From Brumicola pallidula DSM 14239 = ACAM 615 (GTDB lineage Bacteria > Pseudomonadota > Gammaproteobacteria > Enterobacterales > Alteromonadaceae): a stretch of 64,000 nt of DNA. The notes under the pieces are model-generated. The model searched no databases. It was not told where the DNA came from and was given only the letters and a program-made list of their open reading frames with translations. The position numbers and the translations under genes were made by a program. This document shows positions 38,115-47,499 of this stretch, one piece after another; within the stretch, counting starts at the first letter, position 1, and each line of letters begins with the position of its first letter. The stretch lies in NCBI RefSeq assembly GCF_000428905.1, contig NZ_KE386815.1:248001-312000 (forward strand). Direction: 5' to 3'.

Positions 38115-40082
38115 ATGAAACTGGTGCTATTCACGACACTATTAATTAATTGCCTAGCCTTATCTCCATCGTTCTCAGCCCAGGATGGTTTATCACAATC
38201 TGAAACTCGCCAATTAGTCAAATCACTGAAAGATGAAACTAGTCTATCTTCCAAAAAAATAATAACTGAACTAAAGGAACTCCTTCAAAGAGAAAGTACA
38301 AAAAGCGATTTAAATTCGCCATTAATACTTGTTTTAAATGAAGCTATCCTAACCAAAATGAGGCATGTAGGGAGTCATGCCGAAATAAAAACCATATTTG
38401 AAAAGTTCGGTTCCCTAGCAAAGATTAATATAACTAACGAAAATATTAATCTTTATGCAAGTATGTTGGTGACCGGTGCTAATGCACATTTAAATTTGCA
38501 AGAATATGATGATGCGAAAAACGTAATAGTAGAATTACAGTCGTACTTATCATTGTATGAACTTACAGGCTTGAATGAAGCCCAAATATTTATGCTTGCT
38601 GGTCAACTTCATATTGTCTCAGGAGAATATAAAGTTGGATTAGCTAAATTACGACTGGGGATGGAAGTTATTCAAAGAAACCCGAGTTTCGATGAAGTAG
38701 ACAAACGCAAACGACTATCTGAAGCACTTAGCTATATTGGTAATACCTACTACACTTTGGGTGATTATAAGAATGCCATTAAATATAATTACCTTGCTAT
38801 AGACAAGGGAGGAGACTTTCTGTATTCCAGCCATTTAGCAGCCTATACACATAACATAGCTTCATCTCATCTGGAACTATTAGAGTGGGATCAAGCGCTT
38901 AATACAGCCACATTGGCGTCTCAAAAAGCGAAAGAAACGAACCGCTTTATGTACCTTGCATTATCGAATGAAGTCATTGCCCGTGCACAACACGGTCTTG
39001 GCAAGAGTGTTGAAGCAATCGAAATAATACATACATCAATACAGACATATAAAGAAAATGGTTACACGCAAAAAGTAATAGAAGCGTTAGCTTATGAATC
39101 TGAGTTCCATATTAGTCTAGGCCATTGGGATAAAGCACAAACGAATCTAATGGAGGCTCACTCCATTATTGAAAACTCAAAAAACCAAACTATACCGACG
39201 GTTGAATTGCTTCAGTCTAGTTTCCTGATTGCAGAGCAAGATGGCAATTTGGCTAAAGCTACTTTTTACCAAAAACAACTGAGCAAATTAGAAGAAGACG
39301 ATTTTAAAGTCAAAAAAGAATTAGACGCACAGCAGTTAATGTTACATTTTGAACTTGAGTTAGCCCAAGAGAAATCATCGCGCTTGGAAAAACAGAACGA
39401 ACTTAACGATATTATTTTAGAAAAAGGTCAAAATCAGCAACGGATTCTAGTGACTGTTATTTTTGCGGTAATCGTGGTTCTTTTACTACTAGCATATGTT
39501 TACATTCGCGAGCGCAATTTGAAAATAAAGATGCGTCTTTTGGCTATGACCGACCATTTGACAGGCTGTCCAAATCGCAGAAATGTAATGGAACAAGCCA
39601 AAGGTATGTTGACCAATAATGTCAGTAAGAATGGATCAATGATTATTGCGATATTGGACGTGGATAACTTTAAATCAATTAACGACACATATGGTCATGA
39701 TGTGGGTGATAAAGTCCTTCAAAATCTGACATCAATTATTATTGGTGCATTGCGAGAAACAGATGTTATTGGTCGATATGGCGGCGAAGAGTTTATAATA
39801 CTGCTGCCTAGTGCAGGAGAAAAAGAAATAACAATGATATTTGATCGGGTGCAGACGGCACTAAAAAATCACAACTGCGAGTATCATGGTGAAAGTGTAG
39901 CATTACCAATCGCAGTCAGCATTGGCGCCGCTGTAGTTAATAAAGTAACGGAAAAAATTGACCATAAGGGTCAAGATTTATTACTCGACACCATTATTAA
40001 GCAAGCCGATGAGAAAGCTTATGAAGCAAAAAAAGGAGGTAAAGATCAATTAAGGTTGTATATAGCATCTGAGCAACATTAA
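38115..40082 (+). CDS. TPR-containing membrane diguanylate cyclase (GGDEF)
   Basis: 655 residues. A signal peptide (1-22, PSFSAQ) is followed by a periplasmic tetratricopeptide-like region (about 90-400; SEALSYIGNTYYTLGDYKNA). A coiled coil and one membrane helix (LVTVIFAVIVVLLLLAYVYI, about 450-470) lead to a cytoplasmic GGDEF domain. The active site reads YGGEEF. An RETD sequence upstream of it fits the RxxD inhibitory site, so product feedback is expected. The protein would make c-di-GMP in response to a periplasmic signal. Confidence 0.92.
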   Translation: MKLVLFTTLLINCLALSPSFSAQDGLSQSETRQLVKSLKDETSLSSKKIITELKELLQRESTKSDLNSPLILVLNEAILTKMRHVGSHAEIKTIFEKFGSLAKINITNENINLYASMLVTGANAHLNLQEYDDAKNVIVELQSYLSLYELTGLNEAQIFMLAGQLHIVSGEYKVGLAKLRLGMEVIQRNPSFDEVDKRKRLSEALSYIGNTYYTLGDYKNAIKYNYLAIDKGGDFLYSSHLAAYTHNIASSHLELLEWDQALNTATLASQKAKETNRFMYLALSNEVIARAQHGLGKSVEAIEIIHTSIQTYKENGYTQKVIEALAYESEFHISLGHWDKAQTNLMEAHSIIENSKNQTIPTVELLQSSFLIAEQDGNLAKATFYQKQLSKLEEDDFKVKKELDAQQLMLHFELELAQEKSSRLEKQNELNDIILEKGQNQQRILVTVIFAVIVVLLLLAYVYIRERNLKIKMRLLAMTDHLTGCPNRRNVMEQAKGMLTNNVSKNGSMIIAILDVDNFKSINDTYGHDVGDKVLQNLTSIIIGALRETDVIGRYGGEEFIILLPSAGEKEITMIFDRVQTALKNHNCEYHGESVALPIAVSIGAAVVNKVTEKIDHKGQDLLLDTIIKQADEKAYEAKKGGKDQLRLYIASEQH

Positions 40083-40265
40083 TCTACTATTAACTCATAG
40101 ATTGCCTGCATTTCCATTTGGACTGATATTGAAAATACGACAAGCCCGTGGTCAAAAAACGTTCGGCAAGAAATTCCTTGACAGTTTATTTTTCAAAAAT
40201 ATACGTTAAATATTAATATATTGCTAATCCCAAAACTGTGAAAATGAATAGGCACCTTTGATTCT

Positions 40266-40319
40266 ATTCACAAACTTTATTCGATTCACAAACTTTATTC
40301 TCCATTCACAAACTTAATT
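40266..40319. repeat. Threefold direct repeat upstream of recN
   Basis: ATTCACAAACTTTATTC occurs at 40266-40282 and 40284-40300, and again as ATTCACAAACTTAATT at 40304-40319. The periods are 18 and 20 bases. It lies just upstream of the recN promoter. It could be a multi-site protein target or a slippage product. The preceding 40083-40265 holds no gene I can support. Confidence 0.75.
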
Positions 40320-40341
40320 GAGCACCTACAATAAACTGATC

Positions 40342-40377
40342 TTTACACTGCTTAAAACACTGTATATATTACCAGTG
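40342..40377 (+). promoter_or_regulatory. recN promoter with overlapping LexA-type SOS box
   Basis: TTTACA (40342-40347) and TATATT (40365-40370) are separated by exactly 17 bases. Overlapping the -10 is CTGTATATATTACCAG (40360-40375), the LexA consensus CTGT-N8-ACAG with one mismatch, inside a wider ACACTG/CAGTGT palindrome. SOS control of recN is known in E. coli, and the site here implies the same. Confidence 0.8.
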
Positions 40378-40401
40378 TTTATTCTTTTAGGTAGATTTAA
40401 A

Positions 40402-42075
40402 ATGCTTGCTCATATTTCAGTTAAAAACTTCGCTGTTGTGAAACAAATTGGGATCGATGTCGCGCACGGTTTGACCGTCATTACTGGCGAAACCGGTGCG
40501 GGTAAATCAATTGCAATAGATGCGTTAAGCCTCTGTCTTGGCGACCGCGCGGATGCAGCATCTGTAAGAAAAGGATCTGAAAAAGCAGAAGTTGTCGTGC
40601 ATTTTGATATTAAGAAAGTGCCATTAGCGAAAGCTTGGCTAGAAGAAAATGAATTACTTCAAGAAGACAATCCTAACGAATGTTTTATTCGGCGACTAGT
40701 GAGTAATGAAGGTCGTTCAAAAGCGTTTATAAACGGAGTGGCCGTTTCTTTAAATCAACTCAAATCACTTGGGCAGTATTTAGTCAGTATTCATGGACAA
40801 AATGCGCATTACCAGTTGTTAAAACCGGATAATCAACGCAAGCTACTAGACAGCTTCGCAGGGCACAAACCGCTTTTAACTGATGTCAGTGTGGCTTACG
40901 ATAGCTTAAAACAAAAACAACAATTGTTAAAACAATTGGTCTCCGCGCAGAAGCAACGAACCGATCGTAAAAATTTACTTGAATATCAAGTTCAAGAATT
41001 AGACGAGTATAGCATTGGCGAAGAAGAGTTTTCGCAACTAGAACTGGAGCATAAGCGCCTCAGCAACAGTCAGACCTTGTTAGAGCAAGCCCAAATCAGT
41101 TTCTATCAATTATATGAAAGTGAGGACTTCAACGCGCTTTCAGCGATACAAAGCAGCGTTGATAATTTATCTGAGTTGCAAGAGCATGATCCAACACTTG
41201 GTCCCATTGTAGAAATGCTCAGCGAAGCGGCGATTCAAATTGAAGAAGCATCGCAGGAAATTCGCCAATATTGTGATCAGTTAGAAATAGATCCAATGAA
41301 ATTACAACAGGTTGAACAGCGCTATTCTGAAGCAATGGACCTATCCAGGAAGCATCATGTTAAACCGGAAGACTTATACAATACACACATGCAACTCGCT
41401 AAAGAGTATGCTGAACTGCTGAAAGACGAAAATAACTTGTCTGCATTAAGCAAAGAGTGCGAGGCACAGCGTCAAGAATATGAAGCGGCAGCTCGTAAGT
41501 TACATGAGTCCAGAACAGAGAGCGCAAAGGCCCTTGCAAGTAAGATTGAATCGCATGTGAAAGACATGAACATGCAGCATGCGAAAATATTTATTGATGT
41601 TGATTATGACGAAACAGCAACACCTAGTCCCAACGGCAAGGATGACGTGCTAGTTAAGGTAACCACAAACCCCGGCCAACCGGCTGATGCATTAGACAAA
41701 GTGGTATCTGGTGGTGAGCTTTCACGAATTGGTTTGGCAATCCAAGTTATTACATCAAGCGGCAATCAGGTTCCTACAATGATATTTGATGAGGTTGATA
41801 CTGGTATCAGTGGACCAACCGCATCGATTGTCGGGCGTTTATTGCGAAAACTCGGAGAAGCATCTCAGGTTGTTTGCGTAACACATTTACCTCAGGTTGC
41901 TGCGCATGGTCATAATCAATTATTTGTTACTAAGTTAACCGACGGTGATACTACCGAAACAAAAATGTTGAGGTTAACTGAGCATGACCGTGTAAATGAG
42001 ATCGCACGACTACTCGCTGGTGATAAATTAACCGATACAGCAATTGCAAACGCTAAAGATCTTTTAAAATTGTAA
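40402..42075 (+). CDS. recN: DNA repair protein RecN
   Basis: SMC-like ATPase for double-strand break repair, 557 residues, normal length. Walker A is TGETGAGKS. The middle is coiled coil (about 150-370). The ABC signature is VSGGELSRIGLAIQ and Walker B is TMIFDEVDTGISG. I chose ATG 40402 (MLAHISVKNFAVV) because a longer in-frame reading from 40318 runs through the promoter and LexA box. The leader would be about 25 bases. In many relatives recN adjoins grpE; here it is beside bamE instead. Confidence 0.97.
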   Translation: MLAHISVKNFAVVKQIGIDVAHGLTVITGETGAGKSIAIDALSLCLGDRADAASVRKGSEKAEVVVHFDIKKVPLAKAWLEENELLQEDNPNECFIRRLVSNEGRSKAFINGVAVSLNQLKSLGQYLVSIHGQNAHYQLLKPDNQRKLLDSFAGHKPLLTDVSVAYDSLKQKQQLLKQLVSAQKQRTDRKNLLEYQVQELDEYSIGEEEFSQLELEHKRLSNSQTLLEQAQISFYQLYESEDFNALSAIQSSVDNLSELQEHDPTLGPIVEMLSEAAIQIEEASQEIRQYCDQLEIDPMKLQQVEQRYSEAMDLSRKHHVKPEDLYNTHMQLAKEYAELLKDENNLSALSKECEAQRQEYEAAARKLHESRTESAKALASKIESHVKDMNMQHAKIFIDVDYDETATPSPNGKDDVLVKVTTNPGQPADALDKVVSGGELSRIGLAIQVITSSGNQVPTMIFDEVDTGISGPTASIVGRLLRKLGEASQVVCVTHLPQVAAHGHNQLFVTKLTDGDTTETKMLRLTEHDRVNEIARLLAGDKLTDTAIANAKDLLKL

Positions 42076-42185
42076 ATAAGAACTAATTAAAAGTTGAATG
42101 GTCTGATATTAATGGGTAGCATCTGTGCCTATGAATTTGGGCAGCTGCCTTACAATATAAAAGTACTACTAATTCGGATTATTAA

Positions 42186-42542
42186 ATGAAGTTAACACAA
42201 CTACTGATTGTCATTGCAATGATATTCACTACCTCTGCTTGTAAAAACTGGATATATCGGATCGATATCCCTCAGGGTAATTATCTTGATGATAGAGACG
42301 TAAAAAAGCTCAGGATCAGTATGACAAAAGAACAAGTAATATATGTATTGGGACGCCCTGTTGTTGAAGACTCCTTCGATAAAAACACTTGGTATTATGT
42401 ATATGAAATGAAGCGTGGCATGAGCTCGCGTGGAGAAGACTTCAAAAAAGACCTTATCATTGATTTTATAGACGGGAAACTAGTGAAGGTTGAAGGTGAT
42501 TTTGAGTTATCTGAAGAATTCGACGTACCTCTCGATGCCTAA
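42186..42542 (+). CDS. bamE: Outer-membrane assembly lipoprotein BamE
   Basis: Lipoprotein of the BAM complex that inserts outer-membrane beta-barrels, 118 residues. The signal peptide ends with the lipobox TSAC. The core has the family pattern YRIDIPQGNYLDDRDVKKL, MTKEQVIYVLGRPVVED and WYYVYEMKRG. It is downstream of recN, a common order (recN-bamE). Its 3' flank is occupied almost at once by a TnpB remnant. Confidence 0.95.
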   Translation: MKLTQLLIVIAMIFTTSACKNWIYRIDIPQGNYLDDRDVKKLRISMTKEQVIYVLGRPVVEDSFDKNTWYYVYEMKRGMSSRGEDFKKDLIIDFIDGKLVKVEGDFELSEEFDVPLDA

Positions 42543-42548
42543 GTAATT

Positions 42549-42566
42549 GTGAACTACCCACCGACA
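42549..42566 (-). mobile_element. Possible right-end remnant of an IS200/IS605-type element
   Basis: The minus strand reads GTCGGTGGGTAGTTCAC, resembling the 3' end of many IS605-group omega RNAs and right ends (GGTGGG..GTTCAC). It lies about 80 bases beyond the decayed tnpB reading frame and 6 bases after bamE. The call is by resemblance only. Confidence 0.4.
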
Positions 42567-42645
42567 GCTAATCGCTGATCAATGGGCTTCAACAATGTAT
42601 TACGCTGATTCTTTTTTTCTCAGTTCCTGCACTTAACTTTGATAC

Positions 42646-43873
42646 TCATTCAAAGACTTTCGTTTTAATCAGTGCTTTCTTCTGAGCTATGGGGATTACC
42701 CTTGCGTCTATTCCAGCCGTAATTAATTCCTTCTCGCTTGCACTGGCAACGGATATGGCTGCAGATACATCACGACACTGTTTTATTCCACAAGACTCAC
42801 GATTGAATGTACGTGTGGCCAATCCAGACTTGTGTCAGTGATTACACGCATAGCAAATTCCTGACGACTTAGCAAAACGATTGATTTCATGGTGAAGCTT
42901 ACCCGCAAGTTGCGCTTTGTAGCGCACCAATCCAGAGATAGTACCTATGATTTTATCATTCACCATATTGCCGTTAAATTGCTGCATACCTTTCACGTTT
43001 AAATCTTCGAATACTCCGATATTGCTGTCATTGGTTATCTGACTAGAGACTTCGTGAGCAAACGCTAAGCGTTGCCGAGAGATTTTTCCCTATAGAGCAT
43101 TAATGCGTTGCTTTGTCTTGTGCCAGCGTCCTGAGCCTTTTATTCTTCGCGCTAACTGCGCTTGTAATTGACCCATCTTACTTTTACTTTGTTTAAAAAA
43201 CTTGGGGTTAATTACGTAATGTCCTTTTGAACTCACGACAGTATTTTGACTGTTAATGTCATAAGCCGTTATAGATTGAAGCTGTTGCTTTTCAGACTCG
43301 CATTCGACTTCTTGAGTCAGTGATACTTGCCACTTGCCGTGGCGTAATTGAACCGTGGCCGTTTTAATTTTACTGACTAACTCATGGTGCAGTACACTAT
43401 CTACTTTGCCTATTTTAGATAAACTTATAGTGCCTTTCTCAACGCGAATACAATTAGAATTATTCACACAACGAAAGCTGTTATTGTGCTGTTTTTTTAT
43501 TTTGTAGCTGGCTTTATGTTTAGGGAATTTCTGTAACCGACCTTTACTACAAGCGTTATTTAACGCCGTATCCAAATCTCGCAAAACTTGCTGTGCGGCT
43601 GCTGAATCAAACGCCTTAACCAAGCAGGCTCTTCGAATTGCTTTAATTCGACCAGCAAAGAAGCCATGTCATTGTAAAAAAAAATGTTTTATCGTACTCA
43701 TAGCGACGCATACTTTCGGACAAAAACAAATTCCATACGCCACGGGCGTGTGCACCAAACTCTACTAATTTATTGGCGACAGTCCAGTACACAAAAACGG
43801 CAATCGTTAGCACAGTTATCACTGACGACAAGCTAACCGGAATGGTTGTCATAACATTTCTGGTGGAAATCAA
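42646..43873 (-). pseudogene. Decayed TnpB (IS200/IS605-family RNA-guided nuclease) gene
   Basis: Pieces of one TnpB protein are readable in order on the minus strand. An N-terminal block around 43680-43780 has KLVEFGAHARGVWNLFL. The central block (43092-43623) has GTISLSKIGKV, RHGKWQVSLT and HYVINPKFFKQ. A C-terminal block has GVFEDLNVKGM, a zinc-ribbon CYACN...ESCG and CRDVSAAISV. The frame is broken by a one-base loss near 43622, by slippage at a nine-A run near 43675-43684, and by stop codons at 43090-43092 and 42835-42837. No tnpA is present. It is an inactive IS1341-type remnant. Confidence 0.8.
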
Positions 43874-43988
43874 AAGAGGGAGCCATTACGCTAAAACCGC
43901 AATAAACATCAAACTCATCAGAAACAAATTTTTCTTAAATACTACAGTCGACTTTGCTAAAAAAGATATCTAATTTTAAAACAGGACA

Positions 43989-44016
43989 TTGAGTGATGGA
44001 GCTAGTTGATACTCAA
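43989..44016 (-). terminator. Weak hairpin after fimV
   Basis: TTGAGT (43989-43994) and ACTCAA (44011-44016) are inverted repeats just beyond the fimV stop. On the minus strand the stem is followed after a few bases by a short T run. It is only a candidate terminator. Confidence 0.35.
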
Positions 44017-44038
44017 ATAGCCACTTAGTTAATCCCTT

Positions 44039-47000
44039 TTAATCCCTCAAATGTTGTAATAGTGCTTGAGCCTCTTCCTTTTGCTCATCGTTGCCTTTTT
44101 GCAAGACTTCTTCTAAGGCTTCTTTAGCAGCTTCATTATCTTCCATATCGATATAAACTCGAGCTAAGTCTAGATTACTCGATTGATCCGCATCTAAATC
44201 AACATCAATTTCGGGTTCATCATTTAAAAATTTGTCCAGTGACATATCTAGATCAAGCGCTAACTCGTCATCTGTTGCTGGCGTTAAGTGTTCACTTTCT
44301 TGTAACAGGCTGTCTACATCAATAAAGTCCTTGGAATCCTCAACAGCAGAACTATCGAATAAGGCCGTCAAATCTAGGTCAGGATTATCTAGTGTTTCAG
44401 CCTTTAGCTTGTCAGTGCCGGGGTCAATAGGAGCTTCATTGGGATCTTCATCAACAAGCTTATCTATTTCTGCAGCAGTTTGTTCATCAGAAAGATTACC
44501 CATCTCGGCGAGTAATGAGTCAAAATCAGAATCTTCAATCTCCCGCAAAACGTCATCTTCTGAATCCGCCTCATTGAACTTATCTAATGCTTGCGCAAGC
44601 TCGTCATCACCATCGCCATCACCATCACCATCTTCAAGCCAATCATCTAGTCCCGGCAAATCTAATAAACCGTCATCTGATCCAGCAGACGCAATGCCCT
44701 TTTCAGACTCAAATGAAGTTTCTGCATTAGCAAAACTAGGTATATCGTCAAGGTCAAGGCCATTTTCAGACTCTGATTCATCTGATTCATCTGATTCATC
44801 TGATTCGATTAAGGATAAATCAGGTATATCTAAGTTAGGTATATCTATATCAGATAAATTGTCTAATTCAATCTCATCTAATTCAATCTCATCTGGGACA
44901 TCATATGAGTCTAGTTCCGTCAGCATATCAGGCGAAAAATCATCTAGTTCTTGATGCTTATCCTCCGTACCTTCGACCTTAGTAATAAGGTCTTCAAGTG
45001 CACTCTCAGAATCAAGATGGTGATGGGATTGAGCTTCTTGCTCTGATTTTAGCTCATCAAGCTTGAAACTGTCGTCCGCGTCTAAATCAAGATCACTGTC
45101 TTCGAGTTGGTTATTAATCAAGTCATTTAAACTGTCATCTAACACCGAATCAATATCGATATCTTCTGGGTCTTCGTTTTCATCGTCGGTCAATTTAAGA
45201 TTTGTCGAGTCGCTACTTAACAGACTATTTTCATCTAATAAGGCATCGTCGAGGTCATCCGTTAATTCTTCATGTTGCTCAAAATCAATCGTGCCTGTTT
45301 GCAACTCATTTAGACTATCTTCTAACACTGAAGCTGGATCTATATCTACGTCATCGATTTCATCTGCAAGAGGCTGAGTTAATAAGTGTTCAATCTCTGC
45401 GTCTATATCGTCGTCAGATAGCTCAGCCCCTAAGTCTGTAAGGAGTTCGTCACTTAGAGGATCATCAAGATCTTGGTTACCCAAGACCTCAACCAAATCT
45501 TCGTCTTCTTGATTAGCAATCGCGTCCGCTATATCGTCTTCAAGCCCTTTAGTAAGCTCGTCTAATGGCCTTATGGCTTTTTGTGTATCAGAGCTTACCG
45601 CAGCGCCTGAGATATTCAACTCGAGGTCATCATCGTCTATATCAGATCCGTCATCCACAAAATCATTGTTCGCTAACTCTTCATCAAAATTTTCGGTTAA
45701 AGTATTGAGTTCAATATTTTTTTCTGCAATTTCCGCTTCAATTTGCTCGATAACTTTTTCGTCTATCTCACCCGAACGCCCTAATGAGAGACCATTGGGC
45801 ACTTCGCCTTCTAGCGCAGACTGTTCTAATAAGTCATCAATATCTATTTCCGACTGCTCATCATCATCATCATCTTGTATCGGCAGCAAATCGGCTTCTG
45901 CTAAATTCTCAGCAAATGACGTACCGTCGTCAGATAAATCATCGCCTTCACGTAACTGTTTACTCGCATCGGCCTCAACTTGGCTAATATCAACACTCTG
46001 TTCTGCAAGTATGCTGTCAATGTCAACTTCGTTAGGCTCATCGTCTAAGCCATCAAAAGCGGCTGCTTCATCAATGCTGCTATCGTCGCCATCTAGGTCA
46101 ATGTCATCATCATCTAAATCGATGCCTTCGAACTCCGAGTTGAGCATCTCATCATCTAGGCTTATGTCCTCACTGTCGAGGTCTGCAAGTGCATCGCTAA
46201 GGTCGTCTTGTGACTTTTTAGCTTTTTGATTAGGCACCAACATTTCATCATCAATTTCACCAAAATCATTCGAATCTAGTGCAACTTCATCAATAGATTC
46301 TTCTAACTCATCAGATAAGATATCGTCTAATAAGTCATCATCAGAAATGTCATCACTATCTAATATCGCCAATAAATCATCGGCATCTTTTGATACAGGA
46401 TCATCTAATGAGATCTTCTCCGCGTCATTTTCAGCAGTGTCGACATTTTCATTTTTTGGCTTACGCAGAAGTAATAATGCAACTAATACAAAGACAAGAA
46501 AAAAGGCCACTGTAGTGGCAATAATAATAAAAATGGGTTTTCTTATCAGCGCACCAAATGAATCGTCTTGTTCCGCTTTATCTTGCCTTTTTGCTAACGC
46601 TACAAATTCACGTAATTCTTGTATTTGTGCCGCTTGGTCATCTAGTTTTGCTTGAAAATCTTCGGATAGTTCAGTTTTAAGCGCAATGAATTCTTCATCT
46701 TTTTTAGCTAACTCTGCAAGCACCAGTTTGTTTTCATCTATAATGCTTTGGGTGGTTTGTATTGATTGATCAAGCTGTTGTTTAAAATCACTAACGATAC
46801 TTGCTTGTTGACGCTTAAGTGAATTTATTTGCTGTTGAAACTGTTTTTCTGCGGCATCTAACTCTTTTTTATTAACTAGAGGTACGTCAGGCTTTAAGTT
46901 GGTTGGTTCAGGCTGAGCGCCAGACGTGTTATCTGAATTTTGTCCTTGGCGACCTGTAGATTGCGTAAATGCAAGGTCATCTTGCTGTGCTTTTACTCTT

Positions 47001-47344
47001 GCTCGTTGTGGATCGATTCTAGCAATATAACGGTCGGTTGGAAGTTGCAACGTTGTGCCATTGACCATCGTATTAAAGTTACGATTTACGAATCCCCGAG
47101 GATTTAGTTCATAGATGGCTAGCATCACCTGATAAACAGTGAACTGCTGATTCTTTCGATATTGACTGGATATAGCCCATAACGTATCTGAGCGGTCTAT
47201 CGGACCATAAACAACCCCTGAATAAACATCAGCGGCGTCACGAGGACCTTGAATTTGCGTTCCTTGTGCTACTGCATTTGATGCTACTGTAAAACATAGA
47301 ACAGCAACAAGCATTGCACGAATGAGTAATAAAGACCACTTCAT
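44039..47344 (-). CDS. fimV: FimV/HubP family polar landmark protein
   Basis: Large inner-membrane pole organiser, 1101 residues. A signal peptide (1-26) precedes the FimV N-terminal domain with a LysM-like peptidoglycan-binding segment (about 40-105; GPIDRSDTLWAIS, LQLPT). A coiled coil (about 145-260) leads to one membrane helix (IIIATTVAFFLVFVLVALLL). Then comes a very acidic region of about 730 residues with Asp/Glu repeats such as DGDGDGDGDD. A C-terminal TPR-like FimV motif ends it (LARVYIDMEDNEAAKEALEE). HubP relatives place flagella, pili and chromosome origins at the pole. It lies downstream of asd as usual, but truA, its common next gene, is missing here. Confidence 0.93.
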   Translation of the reverse strand: MKWSLLLIRAMLVAVLCFTVASNAVAQGTQIQGPRDAADVYSGVVYGPIDRSDTLWAISSQYRKNQQFTVYQVMLAIYELNPRGFVNRNFNTMVNGTTLQLPTDRYIARIDPQRARVKAQQDDLAFTQSTGRQGQNSDNTSGAQPEPTNLKPDVPLVNKKELDAAEKQFQQQINSLKRQQASIVSDFKQQLDQSIQTTQSIIDENKLVLAELAKKDEEFIALKTELSEDFQAKLDDQAAQIQELREFVALAKRQDKAEQDDSFGALIRKPIFIIIATTVAFFLVFVLVALLLLRKPKNENVDTAENDAEKISLDDPVSKDADDLLAILDSDDISDDDLLDDILSDELEESIDEVALDSNDFGEIDDEMLVPNQKAKKSQDDLSDALADLDSEDISLDDEMLNSEFEGIDLDDDDIDLDGDDSSIDEAAAFDGLDDEPNEVDIDSILAEQSVDISQVEADASKQLREGDDLSDDGTSFAENLAEADLLPIQDDDDDEQSEIDIDDLLEQSALEGEVPNGLSLGRSGEIDEKVIEQIEAEIAEKNIELNTLTENFDEELANNDFVDDGSDIDDDDLELNISGAAVSSDTQKAIRPLDELTKGLEDDIADAIANQEDEDLVEVLGNQDLDDPLSDELLTDLGAELSDDDIDAEIEHLLTQPLADEIDDVDIDPASVLEDSLNELQTGTIDFEQHEELTDDLDDALLDENSLLSSDSTNLKLTDDENEDPEDIDIDSVLDDSLNDLINNQLEDSDLDLDADDSFKLDELKSEQEAQSHHHLDSESALEDLITKVEGTEDKHQELDDFSPDMLTELDSYDVPDEIELDEIELDNLSDIDIPNLDIPDLSLIESDESDESDESESENGLDLDDIPSFANAETSFESEKGIASAGSDDGLLDLPGLDDWLEDGDGDGDGDDELAQALDKFNEADSEDDVLREIEDSDFDSLLAEMGNLSDEQTAAEIDKLVDEDPNEAPIDPGTDKLKAETLDNPDLDLTALFDSSAVEDSKDFIDVDSLLQESEHLTPATDDELALDLDMSLDKFLNDEPEIDVDLDADQSSNLDLARVYIDMEDNEAAKEALEEVLQKGNDEQKEEAQALLQHLRD

Positions 47345-47499
47345 AGTAATTGTTTCAACTCTCCAAATTAAGGCTGGTATACCAAATGCGTCCAGTTAAT
47401 AAATACTACCCAGTAACTGACAAAGACAATTATTGTGCCGATAACACGATTGAATATTGATGCAACAACAATAGCTTATCGGCATCTAATCACTTAAAT

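Noticed and set aside
43773-43973. A 66-codon plus-strand frame over the N-terminal part of the TnpB remnant
   Set aside because: No ribosome-binding site or family resemblance; it is antisense to the TnpB fragment.
44232-46655. Several long plus-strand Ser-rich frames opposite fimV
   Set aside because: They are antisense shadows of the Asp/Glu codons of the acidic region in fimV.
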